A stretch of 64,000 nt of DNA from Crossiella sp. S99.2. GTDB lineage: Bacteria > Actinomycetota > Actinomycetes > Mycobacteriales > Pseudonocardiaceae. Below the pieces are notes generated by a model. The model was given only the letters and a program-made list of their open reading frames with translations. It had not been told where the DNA came from and did not search any database. A program made the translations under genes and the position numbers. Below, piece after piece: positions 53,860 to 61,598 of this stretch. The stretch is taken from contig NZ_JALMDK010000017.1 in assembly GCF_023094165.1 (NCBI RefSeq), forward strand, positions 124,001 to 188,000. Direction: 5' to 3'. How positions within the stretch are numbered: the first letter of the stretch is position 1; the number at the start of each line of letters is the position of its first letter.

Positions 53860-54456
53860 ATGACTCGTACCCGTTCCCACCTGGTGACGGCGTTGATCAG
53901 CGCGATGCTGCTGGCCTCCGCCGCCGGGCCCGCCGACGCCGCGATGTCCGGCGATCCGGTCTGCACCACACACACCCTCTCGGTGCGCATCGCGGAGGAC
54001 GGCCCGGCGACCGAGACCCTGCGGGGCCGGCTGTGCCTGCCACGTCACCGGCGGCCCAGCGCGGTGCACCTGCTCGTGCACGGGGCCACCTACGACCACC
54101 GGTACTGGGACTTCCCGGTCGGCGGCGGCCAGTACTCCTACGTCCGGGCCGCGGCGCTCGCGGGGTACGCCACCTTCAACGTCGACCGGATTGGCGCGGG
54201 CGCCAGCTCGCATCCGGTCAGCCGGCGGCTCGACGCGGCCGTGGGAGCTGTCGCGGTGCATGACGTGGTCACCGCACTGCGCACGGGCGCCGTCGGTGGC
54301 CGCCCGTTCGCGCGCGTGATTTACGTCGGGCACTCCCTCGGGTCCTTCATCGGTCTGTACGGGATTTCCCGCTACCGCGACGTGGACGCCGCGATCCACC
54401 TTGTTCCAGTGGAACACGGTCGACCACGCCTGTTCGGCCCACTCGCGCGGGGGTAG
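53860..54456 (+). pseudogene. Truncated secreted alpha/beta hydrolase
   Basis: The frame encodes a signal peptide (MTRTRSHLVTALISAMLLAS), the strand HLLVHGATYDHRYWDFPVGG and the nucleophile elbow VIYVGHSLGSFIGLYG. Around residue 178 (nt ~54390) the hydrolase sequence stops being recognisable; the last ~20 codons are antisense to an epoxide hydrolase remnant. The acid and histidine of the triad, and about half of the fold, are lost, so it is very likely inactive. Confidence 0.75.
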
Positions 54457-54653
54457 GTAGGTCTCGGCCGGGAACAGGCTCGCGCCCATCGGGATCTCGA
54501 TGCGGCCGTCACCAAAACGGTTGCCGGCGAAGAACTCCGATCCCTGCCGGAGAAGCCGTACCCGGGGATGGCGGGGATCACGACGTGGACGGCGTCCTCG
54601 GTTGCGGGCGGCAGGTCGAGCGCTGCCGCCGCGGCGGGTGCGAAGGCGGACAT
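54391..54653 (-). pseudogene. Epoxide hydrolase remnant with internal deletion
   Basis: Minus strand: ATG 54653 begins MSAFAPAAAAALDLPPATED and VHVVIPAIPGYGFSG, an epoxide hydrolase oxyanion segment, then after a frame change near 54545 resumes as EFFAGNRFGDGRIEIPMGAS and LFPAETYLPPREWAEQAW, typical of the C-terminal part. The N-terminal domain, catalytic Asp region and much of the cap are missing, and the 3' end runs into the truncated hydrolase at about 54390. A TetR operator and gene lie just upstream. Confidence 0.7.
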
Positions 54654-54694
54654 GGGGACTCCGATCGTCGTCAGCCGGGCTCGGCGGAGATCAG

Positions 54695-54714
54695 TTTGTA
54701 GCGACTGCTACAAA
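54695..54714. promoter_or_regulatory. TetR operator
   Basis: Perfect inverted repeat TTTGTAGC-GACT-GCTACAAA, between the epoxide hydrolase remnant (start 54653) and the TetR gene (start 54734). It probably autoregulates the TetR gene and once controlled the hydrolase. Confidence 0.8.
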
Positions 54715-54733
54715 TAGGTGTACCGTGATCGCC

Positions 54734-55321
54734 GTGGCACGGAAGATCGCGTTCGACTACGACCGGGCGGTTGATGCGGCGACGACGTTGTTCTGGGCGA
54801 ACGGCTACGTCGACACCGGACTGCGCGACCTGCTCAAGGCGATGGGGATCGGCGAGGGCTCGTTCTACAACACCGTGGGCAGCAAGAAGAATCTGTACCT
54901 GGTGTGCCTGCGCCGCTACGAGGACACCGTCATCGCCGATCGCCTGCGCGCACTCGCCGAGCCGCCGACCGCGGCCGAGGGGGTCCGGGCGTTCTTCGGC
55001 GCGATCCTGGACTGCCTGGACGATCCGGCCACGCCGTCGCGGCTGTGCATGCTCGCGGCGATGTCGACCGAAGAAGTGCTTGCCGAGCCCGACCTGCGCA
55101 CCCGCGCGGACGAGGCCATCGCCACCCTGCGCACCGCGCTGCACGACCGCGTCACCGCCGACCTGGACGCCGGCGCGCTGACCGCGCCGGTGGATCCCAC
55201 GGCGGTCGCCGCGATCATCACGACGTACGTGCAGGGCCTGTGGCGGGTCGCGCTGGTGTCCTACGACCGCGCGGAATTCGAGCGACAGATCGAGGCCCTA
55301 CTCACCACCCTCGGGCTCTGA
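54734..55321 (+). CDS. TetR family transcriptional regulator
   Basis: A 195-residue regulator. Helix-turn-helix region FDYDRAVDAATTLFWANGYV, TGLRDLLKAMGIGEGSFYNT, then a helical ligand domain (CMLAAMSTEEVLAEPDLRTR). This AcrR-like subgroup often controls hydrolases or oxidoreductases. GTG 54734 gives the standard N-terminus; GTG 54725 adds three residues. The operator is 20 nt upstream. Its presumed target gene is now a remnant. Confidence 0.9.
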   Translation: MARKIAFDYDRAVDAATTLFWANGYVDTGLRDLLKAMGIGEGSFYNTVGSKKNLYLVCLRRYEDTVIADRLRALAEPPTAAEGVRAFFGAILDCLDDPATPSRLCMLAAMSTEEVLAEPDLRTRADEAIATLRTALHDRVTADLDAGALTAPVDPTAVAAIITTYVQGLWRVALVSYDRAEFERQIEALLTTLGL

Positions 55322-55366
55322 TACCGCGGCACGCCCCGGCCCACGTGACACCCTCGCTTCGCCCAG

Positions 55367-55386
55367 CTAGTCTGAAATCAGACTAG
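55367..55386. promoter_or_regulatory. PadR operator
   Basis: CTAGTCTGA-AA-TCAGACTAG, a perfect 9-bp-arm palindrome 34 nt before the PadR gene. Likely autorepressor site for the PadR / membrane protein pair. Confidence 0.75.
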
Positions 55387-55420
55387 TCCGGATTGCTCTC
55401 TAGTTGATGGCGGAAGACAG

Positions 55421-55768
55421 GTGGCGGGAGCCGAACTGACGGCGGGCTGGCTGCGCGGCACGCTGGAACTGGCCGTGGCGGCCGTGCTCGCCGAGGCCGA
55501 TCTGCACGGGTACGCGCTGGTGCAGCGGCTGGCCGAGCAGGGGCTCGGCACGATCAAAGGCGGGGCGCTCTACCCGGTACTCGGCCGGATGGAGGCCGCC
55601 GGTCTGGTCGAGGCCGAGTGGGTCGCCGGCCAGGGCGGACCGGGGCGCAAGACCTACCGGCTGACCCCGGCGGGCCGGGACCGACTGGACGAAGAGATCG
55701 GGCACTGGCGGGACTTCTCAGCCGCGATGGACCGGCTCGTCCGCACCGTGCGCAAGGACAGGACATGA
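55421..55768 (+). CDS. PadR family regulator (short type)
   Basis: A 115-residue subfamily-2 PadR protein, essentially only the winged helix: LRGTLELAVAAVLAEADLHG, IKGGALYPVLGRMEAAGLVE, GGPGRKTYRLTPAGRDRLDE. Its stop overlaps the next start (ATGA). PadR plus HAAS/DUF1700-like membrane partner is a recurrent pair in envelope-stress responses. Confidence 0.93.
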   Translation: MAGAELTAGWLRGTLELAVAAVLAEADLHGYALVQRLAEQGLGTIKGGALYPVLGRMEAAGLVEAEWVAGQGGPGRKTYRLTPAGRDRLDEEIGHWRDFSAAMDRLVRTVRKDRT

Positions 55769-56733
55769 CCATGGCCACTGCTTCCTGGACTGACCGGGCC
55801 CGACTCGAACTCGCCAGGCGCGGCGTGCACCTGGCCCTGATCAACACCGTGCTGACCGAGGTGGCCGAGCACTGCGAGGACAGCGGCGAGTCACCGGAGC
55901 AGGCCTTCGGCACCCCCGCCGAGTTCGCCGAACAGACCGCCGCGACCCGGGTGCCGCTGGCTGAGCGCGCCAAACGCGGCCGCGACGGGGTGACGGTGTT
56001 CGAGACCTGCTCCGCGATGATCGGCTGGGTCGGGCTCAAGACCATCGTGCTGGGCGTCTTCCTGTTGTTCGTCAAGGGTCTGTTCATCCCGCTCACCCCT
56101 GCGGGCCTCACCGGCGTGCCGATCGTCTACGCGGCGCTGCTCTGCGCGCTGTACGCGAGCAACCTCGCGCGGCTGCTCGGCAGACCCCGGACCGTGGCGC
56201 CCGCCTGGATCGTCACCGGGGTGCTGGTGGTGCTGGCGGCGACCGCGCTGGTCGAGCTGCCCCGCGAGGTGCTCGGCTCGCTGCCGACACCGCTGTTCCT
56301 GGCCGCGGGCGGACTGCTGGTGTGGTGGGCCTGGCAGCGCAAGTCCACCTCCGAGGTGGCGAAGGCGGTCGAGCACGACCACGAGTGGCTGGACCGGCTG
56401 CGCGGACTGCTCGAAGGACGCCACGACGTGCCGCGCGAGCGGGCCGACGCCCTGGTCCGGGAGACCGCGGCGCACCTGGCGGCCGGCGGCAACCCGCCGG
56501 CGGAGGAGTTCGGTCCGGTCGAGGAGTACGCGGTGACGCTGGCCGAGCACCAGCCCGCCGCGCCCAGGTGGTGGCAGCGCGAGATCGCCCGCCACTGGGT
56601 GTCCTTCGGACTGGCCGTCGGCTTCGTGGGCTCGGCCGTGTTCGGCGACCAGCCCACCTGGTACTTCGTCACCGCACTGGCCCTGCTGGCCATGTCTAGC
56701 GCACTGCTGGTGCGCGCGCTGCGCAAGAAGTGA
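55765..56733 (+). CDS. HAAS/DUF1700-like membrane protein, PadR partner
   Basis: A 322-residue protein: N-terminal helical HAAS-like domain (residues ~5-60, WTDRARLELARRGVHLALIN), four central hydrophobic segments (~90-200), a second soluble helical domain (~205-275, LRGLLEGRHDVPRERADALV) and two C-terminal membrane segments. Such proteins are partners of PadR regulators, possibly anti-sigma-like membrane sensors. ATG 55765 overlaps the PadR stop. Confidence 0.8.
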   Translation: MTMATASWTDRARLELARRGVHLALINTVLTEVAEHCEDSGESPEQAFGTPAEFAEQTAATRVPLAERAKRGRDGVTVFETCSAMIGWVGLKTIVLGVFLLFVKGLFIPLTPAGLTGVPIVYAALLCALYASNLARLLGRPRTVAPAWIVTGVLVVLAATALVELPREVLGSLPTPLFLAAGGLLVWWAWQRKSTSEVAKAVEHDHEWLDRLRGLLEGRHDVPRERADALVRETAAHLAAGGNPPAEEFGPVEEYAVTLAEHQPAAPRWWQREIARHWVSFGLAVGFVGSAVFGDQPTWYFVTALALLAMSSALLVRALRKK

Positions 56734-56833
56734 CGGACGATGGATCGAGCGCGCGGGCGACCTGGTGGCGAATCTCGTGTGACACGAACGTTTTCGTCTG
56801 TCCTTTGCGGACACTCTGGGCAAGGATGAGCCC

Positions 56834-58096
56834 ATGAACTCGATGCTGCTGGTGGCCGCGATCGCCATCGTGGTGCGATCGCTGGCGGCCGCCCGCCTGG
56901 ACCGGTGGAACATCGGGGCGCCGGTGGTGATGGTGCTGGTGGGGGTCGCGGTCGGCGCGCTCAACGAGGACTCCATCGCGGCCGTGCTCAACACCGAGGC
57001 GGTGCAGCTGGCGGCGGAGATCATCCTCGCGGTGCTGCTGTTCGTCGACGCCACCGAGGTGCGCGGCGGCCGGTTGTGGGGCGGCTACCCCGGTCTGGTG
57101 GCCAGGGTGCTGCTCATCGCGCTGCCGGTGAGCCTCGCGCTGGCGGCGTTGCTGGGCTGGTTGCTCTTCCCCGATCTGCCGTGGCCGGTGCTGCTGCTGA
57201 TCGCGGGCATCACCGTGCCCACCGACTTCGCCGCGGCGGAACGGCTGGTCCGCGATCGGGCGCTGTCCATGCGGGTGCGCAGCGTGCTCAACGTGGAGGG
57301 CGGCTACAACGACGGCATCGTCTCCCCGCTGTTCCTCTTCGCGCTGATCCTGGCCGGCGACGAGTCCCAGCAGCGGTCGCCGCTGGCCGCCCTGGCCACG
57401 GTGTTGCCGCACGCGGTCAAGGCCGTGCTCGCCGGGGTGCTGCTCGGCACCGTGCTGGCCTGGTTGCTGGCCAAGGCACACCAAGCCGGGTGGGTGACCG
57501 ACCAGTCCGCGCGGGTCGCGGTGCTGCTGGCGCCGCTGCTGACCTACACCGCGACCGTGGCCATCGACGGCAACGGCTTTGTCGCCTCCTTCGTCTGCGG
57601 CGTGGCCTTCCGCTACGTGCACCGGCTGCACAAGGCCCGCCGGATCAAGGACCACCCCGGCGACCGCACCGAGATCAGGGCCGACGCCCTGACCAGGGAC
57701 CTGCACCTGCTGGAGGACGTCACCACGCTGCTGACCATGTCCATGTGGTTCGTGGTCGGGATCGCGGCCGTGCTCGCCTTCTCCATCGGGGTGCCCTGGC
57801 AGGTGGTGCTCTACTGCGCCGCCGCGCTCACCGTGATCCGCCTGGTGCCGGTGCTGCTGTCCCTGCTCGGATCGAGTCTGTCCGGGCGGGAACGCCTGCT
57901 CGTCGGGACGCTGGGACCGCGCGGCACCACCTCGATCGTGTTCGGGCTGCTGGCCTTCAACCGGCTGCCGGAGGGCGAGGCCGCCGATCACATCCTGCTG
58001 ATCACCGTGGTATGCGTGCTGGGCAGCGTGGTGCTGCACGGCCTTGGCGCGAAACCGGCGACGCTGTTGCTGACCAGAACGGGGAAACGCGGGTAG
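56834..58096 (+). CDS. Cation/proton antiporter (NhaP-like, CPA1)
   Basis: A 420-residue transporter with about 12 hydrophobic helices. The inverted-repeat core shows ITVPTDFAAAERLVRDRALS and VLNVEGGYNDGIVSPLF, the TP-D and ND ion-binding motifs of CPA1 antiporters, and GPRGTTSIVFGLLAF near the C-terminus. It exchanges Na+ or K+ for protons in the cytoplasmic membrane. Its stop is one nt from the convergent serine hydrolase stop. Confidence 0.9.
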   Translation: MNSMLLVAAIAIVVRSLAAARLDRWNIGAPVVMVLVGVAVGALNEDSIAAVLNTEAVQLAAEIILAVLLFVDATEVRGGRLWGGYPGLVARVLLIALPVSLALAALLGWLLFPDLPWPVLLLIAGITVPTDFAAAERLVRDRALSMRVRSVLNVEGGYNDGIVSPLFLFALILAGDESQQRSPLAALATVLPHAVKAVLAGVLLGTVLAWLLAKAHQAGWVTDQSARVAVLLAPLLTYTATVAIDGNGFVASFVCGVAFRYVHRLHKARRIKDHPGDRTEIRADALTRDLHLLEDVTTLLTMSMWFVVGIAAVLAFSIGVPWQVVLYCAAALTVIRLVPVLLSLLGSSLSGRERLLVGTLGPRGTTSIVFGLLAFNRLPEGEAADHILLITVVCVLGSVVLHGLGAKPATLLLTRTGKRG

Positions 58097-58097
58097 G

Positions 58098-59210
58098 TCA
58101 GCGCAGATCGCGGATCAGTCTGCCGATGACCAGGTCGACCTCGGCCGAGTCGAAGGTGTCGGTGCCGATCAGCAGGGTCACCGACCGGCGGCCGTCCTCG
58201 GTGACGGCGTTGCGGAACTTGTGGCCACTGGGCATGCTGCCGCTGTGCCCCCAGGTGAGCAGGTCCGGGGTGAGGCGCTGGCGTTCCACGCCCAGGCCGT
58301 AGCCGTCGCTGAGTTCGTCCGGCACGGTGCGTTTCAGCTCGGCGAGTTGGGCTGGGGCAAGGAGTTTGCCGGTCAGCAGCGCGGTCCAGAATGCGGTCAC
58401 GTCGGCCCCGGTGGAGATCAGCGAGCCGGAGGCGTTGGCCTCGGAGGTGTTCCACTCGGTCCGGTCCAGCAACAGTCCGGCGCGCCGCAGGTAACCGCGT
58501 AGCTCCGGCTGGGGCAGCGTGACCCGGTCGCCGGGCCAGTAGGTGTCGCGCAGGCCGAGGGGTTTGATGATCCGTTCGGTGATCTCGGCGCCGACATCGC
58601 GGCCGGTGACCTTGGTGACGAGCAGTCCGGCCAGGTTGTAATTGGTGTTGGCGTAGGCGAAACCCGCCGGGCCCCAGCGCTGTGGCGGCGGCAGGGTCAG
58701 TGCCTGCCGGACCGTGCGCGCCGGTTCGATGTGGTCCCAGCGGCGCCGTTCCTCGTCCCGCCAGAACGGCGCTTCCAGGTAGTCGGGCAGGCCACTGGTG
58801 TGCTGTAACACCTGCCGGACGGTGATCTCGCGCCCGTCGTAGCGATCGGTGCGGATCAGGCCGGGCAGGTGGCGGTCAACCGTGTCCGCCAGGGCGATCC
58901 GGCCTTCGCCGACCAGTTGCAGCACCACCGTGGCCGTCCATGCCTTGGTGTTGCTGCCGATCCGGCTGTGTTCGGTGCCGCGCACCGGCCGGCCGGTCCA
59001 GCGGTCGGCGCGGCCGACCCCGTTGTTGCGCAGGCCGCAGCGTGGACTGCGCGTGGTCAGCGCGATCCCGGCGCCGACCCGGGCCAGGGCGGTCAGCGCG
59101 GTCCGGATGGGTCCGGTGTCGCAGCGCGGGGTCGCGTTCGCCGCGGCCGGCGGCGCCAGCAGCACCGCGGTGATCGTCAGGGCCACCGCGACATTCCCGT
59201 TGCCTCGCAT
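58098..59210 (-). CDS. Secreted serine hydrolase (class C beta-lactamase / D-Ala-D-Ala carboxypeptidase fold)
   Basis: A 370-residue protein with a signal peptide (MRGNGNVAVALTITAVLLAP ... ANA). The active site motifs are SNTK (SxxK, in RIGSNTKAWTATVVLQ), YANTNYN (YxN) and HSGSMPSG (HxG in place of KTG). Family members are DD-peptidases, esterases or beta-lactamases; the HxG motif fits a carboxypeptidase or esterase. GGAGATGCC precedes ATG 59210. Divergent from the PucR regulator. Confidence 0.92.
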   Translation of the reverse strand: MRGNGNVAVALTITAVLLAPPAAANATPRCDTGPIRTALTALARVGAGIALTTRSPRCGLRNNGVGRADRWTGRPVRGTEHSRIGSNTKAWTATVVLQLVGEGRIALADTVDRHLPGLIRTDRYDGREITVRQVLQHTSGLPDYLEAPFWRDEERRRWDHIEPARTVRQALTLPPPQRWGPAGFAYANTNYNLAGLLVTKVTGRDVGAEITERIIKPLGLRDTYWPGDRVTLPQPELRGYLRRAGLLLDRTEWNTSEANASGSLISTGADVTAFWTALLTGKLLAPAQLAELKRTVPDELSDGYGLGVERQRLTPDLLTWGHSGSMPSGHKFRNAVTEDGRRSVTLLIGTDTFDSAEVDLVIGRLIRDLR

Positions 59211-59310
59211 GGCATCTCCTCTCCCTTGCCCAGAGCCTCGCGGCTGGGCCGGGCCGGGTGCATACGTTGCGGTCCAGAGAATCGGCGAAATTTTTGGCCG
59301 TCTGGCTAGA

Positions 59311-60903
59311 GTGGTGCAGGTGCCCGACCCCGCGGCGCCCGATCTCGGGCAGGTCCTCGACGAACTGGGCCCCGCGCTGCTGCGGCCGTTGACCGTGCTG
59401 CCCGAGCGGCCGGTGCCGGTCTCCGGCGTGCTCGTCTTCGAGCGGCGGGCCACACTGCCACCGGTGCGGGGCGCGATCCTGCTCGCCGTCGGCGTGGCGA
59501 TGGCGCAGGCGCCGGAACTGCTCGGTGCGGCGGCCGAGGCCGGGCACGCCTGCCTGGTGGTGAAGAGTTTTGGCGAGCCGGTCACCGAACTGGTGGCCGT
59601 CGCACAGCGTTGCGGCGTGGTGCTGCTGGCGGCGGAGGACAGCGTGCCCTGGCAGCACCTGGGCGCCCTGATCTCCTCGGCCCTGGCCGCCGCGGCGCGC
59701 TTCGCCCGGGCCCCGGGCATCGGCGATTTGTTCGCGCTGGCCAACGCGATCGCGGCGATGGTGGGCGGCGCCACCGTGATCGAGGATCCGCAGCGGCGCA
59801 TCCTGGCCTACTCGACCGTGCCCGGCCAGCGCATCGACGAGGGCCGCAGGCAGGGCATCCTCGGCCGCCAGGTGCCGGCCGGCCCGGACTACGACGAGCA
59901 GTACCGCGCACTGGCCAAGGACAAGCGGATCCGCCGGTTCCCGGCCCTGCCCGGCGGTCTGCCGCGACTCGGTATCGCGGTGCGCGCGGGCGGCGAGCAA
60001 CTGGGTTCGATCTGGGTCGTCGACGCCGAAGATCACCTGGACCCGGCCGCCGAACAGGCCCTCGCCGACGTGGCCGACACCGTCGCCCTGCACCTGCTCG
60101 CCGCCCGCACCGCCCTGGACGCCGCCCGCCGCGGCACCGCCGACCTGATCCGGCGGCTCTTCGGCGACCCGGACAGCGTGATCGAGGTGGCCCGCCAACT
60201 CGGCCTGGACCCGAACCAGCCGGTCGCGGTGGCCGCCTTCGCCATCGCCGCCGAGGACGTGCGCGCGGCGCACGCGGCCACCCGGCTGGCCGACCTGGTG
60301 AGCCTGCACTGCGAGGCCCACCACGGCAGGCAGACCTGCGCCTTGCTCGACGGCACCGTGTACGCGCTGCTGCCGGGCGGCCCGTCGCCACCCGCGCACC
60401 GCGAACTCGTCGCCGACATCGCCCGCCGAGCCCACAGCGCGTTGCGGGTGCCCGTGCTGGCCGCGGTCGGTTCACTCGTCCCCGGCCTGCGCTCGATCGC
60501 GCGTTCCCGCGCCGACGCGGACCTGGTCCTGCGCGCGCTCACCGACCGGCCCGGCCCCGCGGAGCCCTGCCGGGTGGCCACCCTGGCCGAGGTGTGGGCG
60601 GGCGCGGCACTGGCCGCGCTGGCCCAGACCCTGGCCGGACACGAGTCGCTGCCCGACCGGCTCGGCCCGGCGGTGCACGCCCACGACCGAGCGCACGGCA
60701 CCACCTACGCGGCCACCATGCTCGCCTACCTGGACGCCAACAGCGATGTCTCAGCCGCCGCCCACCGCTTGTCCGTACACCCGAACACGGTCCGGTACCG
60801 CCTCTCCCGCGCCGAGCAGATCTTCGGCCTCGACCTCGCCGACCCGGACCAGCGCCTGGTGCTGTGGCTGCGCCTGCGGCTCGGTGACCAGCTCGGCCGG
60901 TGA
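59311..60903 (+). CDS. PucR family transcriptional regulator
   Basis: A 530-residue regulator: N-terminal PucR/purine-catabolism-like ligand domain (residues 1-~140), a GAF-like middle (PQRRILAYSTVPGQRIDEGR) and a C-terminal PucR helix-turn-helix (MLAYLDANSDVSAAAHRLSV, HPNTVRYRLSRAEQIFGLDL). It is divergent from the serine hydrolase, a possible target. TAGAGT seven bases before GTG 59311 could be the -10 of a near-leaderless mRNA; GTG 59314 is an equivalent start. Confidence 0.9.
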   Translation: MVQVPDPAAPDLGQVLDELGPALLRPLTVLPERPVPVSGVLVFERRATLPPVRGAILLAVGVAMAQAPELLGAAAEAGHACLVVKSFGEPVTELVAVAQRCGVVLLAAEDSVPWQHLGALISSALAAAARFARAPGIGDLFALANAIAAMVGGATVIEDPQRRILAYSTVPGQRIDEGRRQGILGRQVPAGPDYDEQYRALAKDKRIRRFPALPGGLPRLGIAVRAGGEQLGSIWVVDAEDHLDPAAEQALADVADTVALHLLAARTALDAARRGTADLIRRLFGDPDSVIEVARQLGLDPNQPVAVAAFAIAAEDVRAAHAATRLADLVSLHCEAHHGRQTCALLDGTVYALLPGGPSPPAHRELVADIARRAHSALRVPVLAAVGSLVPGLRSIARSRADADLVLRALTDRPGPAEPCRVATLAEVWAGAALAALAQTLAGHESLPDRLGPAVHAHDRAHGTTYAATMLAYLDANSDVSAAAHRLSVHPNTVRYRLSRAEQIFGLDLADPDQRLVLWLRLRLGDQLGR

Positions 60904-60990
60904 GTTGGCCGTTCCGGACGGCGAGTTGGGCCAAGTGGTACGCCGGTTTGGCTCAAGTGGGCGTACCAGTTGGCCCAAGTGGTACGCGGG
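60904..60990. repeat. GTAC/TTGGCC intergenic repeat, copy 3
   Basis: Directly after the PucR stop: GTTGGCC, GAGTTGGGCCAAGTGGTACG, GGTTTGGCTCAAGTGGGCGT and so on, with nested hairpins GGTACGCC-N13-GGCGTACC and GTACCA-N11-TGGTAC. Closely related to the block at 37693-37835. Likely acts as terminator. Confidence 0.7.
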
Positions 60991-61229
60991 GGCGGGCGAG
61001 GCTCGTGTGAGGCAAGCCACAGGTCACTTGAGGGTCACGGCTCAGCCGCCGGGCCGGAGCCGATCGGGCGACTCTGCGGTCCAACGGCGCAGCCTCCCGG
61101 CATCGTGATCACGCCCGCTTATCCCAAGCGGGACAAGGAGGTTCAGGACCGTACGGGTGAAATCGCCGGGACCACCCGCTCGCCCCGCGTTGCTACGGTG
61201 CGAGGAGAGGACACGGCTCAGGGGGGTAG
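60991..61229. other. Promoter region of the FAD dehydrogenase operon
   Basis: Together with the repeat this makes a 326-nt gap. It contains a small hairpin CCCGCTT-ATCCC-AAGCGGG (61114-61132) about 100 nt before the small-subunit start and a GGGGGG ribosome site. No other feature seen. Confidence 0.4.
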
Positions 61230-61598
61230 GTGTTGGACGCCTTCGTGGCGATTTCGGTGTGGTTGACCGGTTTCACGGACGGGGAGCTGCGCGCGACGGG
61301 CATGGCGGAGCGCTACCACGCCACCGTGCGCCAGCACACCGATCCCGCGCACTACGACCGCTTGGTCGCGGATCTGCTTGCCGCACACGGTGATCCGGCC
61401 GCACTCGGCCAGGGTTCCGTCGAGCTGGCGCGGGCGATCACGCACCTGTGGTACCTGGGCGCGTGGCCGGGCGAAGCGCACACCGTGTCCGCGCGGGCAC
61501 ACGCGGAAGGCCTGGTGTGGAAGACTTTCCACGGCGCTCCGCCGGGCACCACGGCTCCGGGTTTCGCCAGCTGGTCGCGCCGGCCGGTCATCCGGTGA
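61230..61598 (+). CDS. Small (gamma) subunit of a membrane-type FAD dehydrogenase
   Basis: A 122-residue helical protein matching the sorbitol/gluconate/glucose FAD dehydrogenase small-subunit family: FVAISVWLTGFTDGELRATG at the start and ITHLWYLGAWPGE in the middle. Small subunits help fold and export the catalytic subunit and usually carry a Tat signal; none is visible here, so the complex may stay in the cytoplasm. GTG 61230 follows GGGGGG. Its stop overlaps the start of the catalytic subunit gene (GTGA). Confidence 0.75.
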   Translation: MLDAFVAISVWLTGFTDGELRATGMAERYHATVRQHTDPAHYDRLVADLLAAHGDPAALGQGSVELARAITHLWYLGAWPGEAHTVSARAHAEGLVWKTFHGAPPGTTAPGFASWSRRPVIR

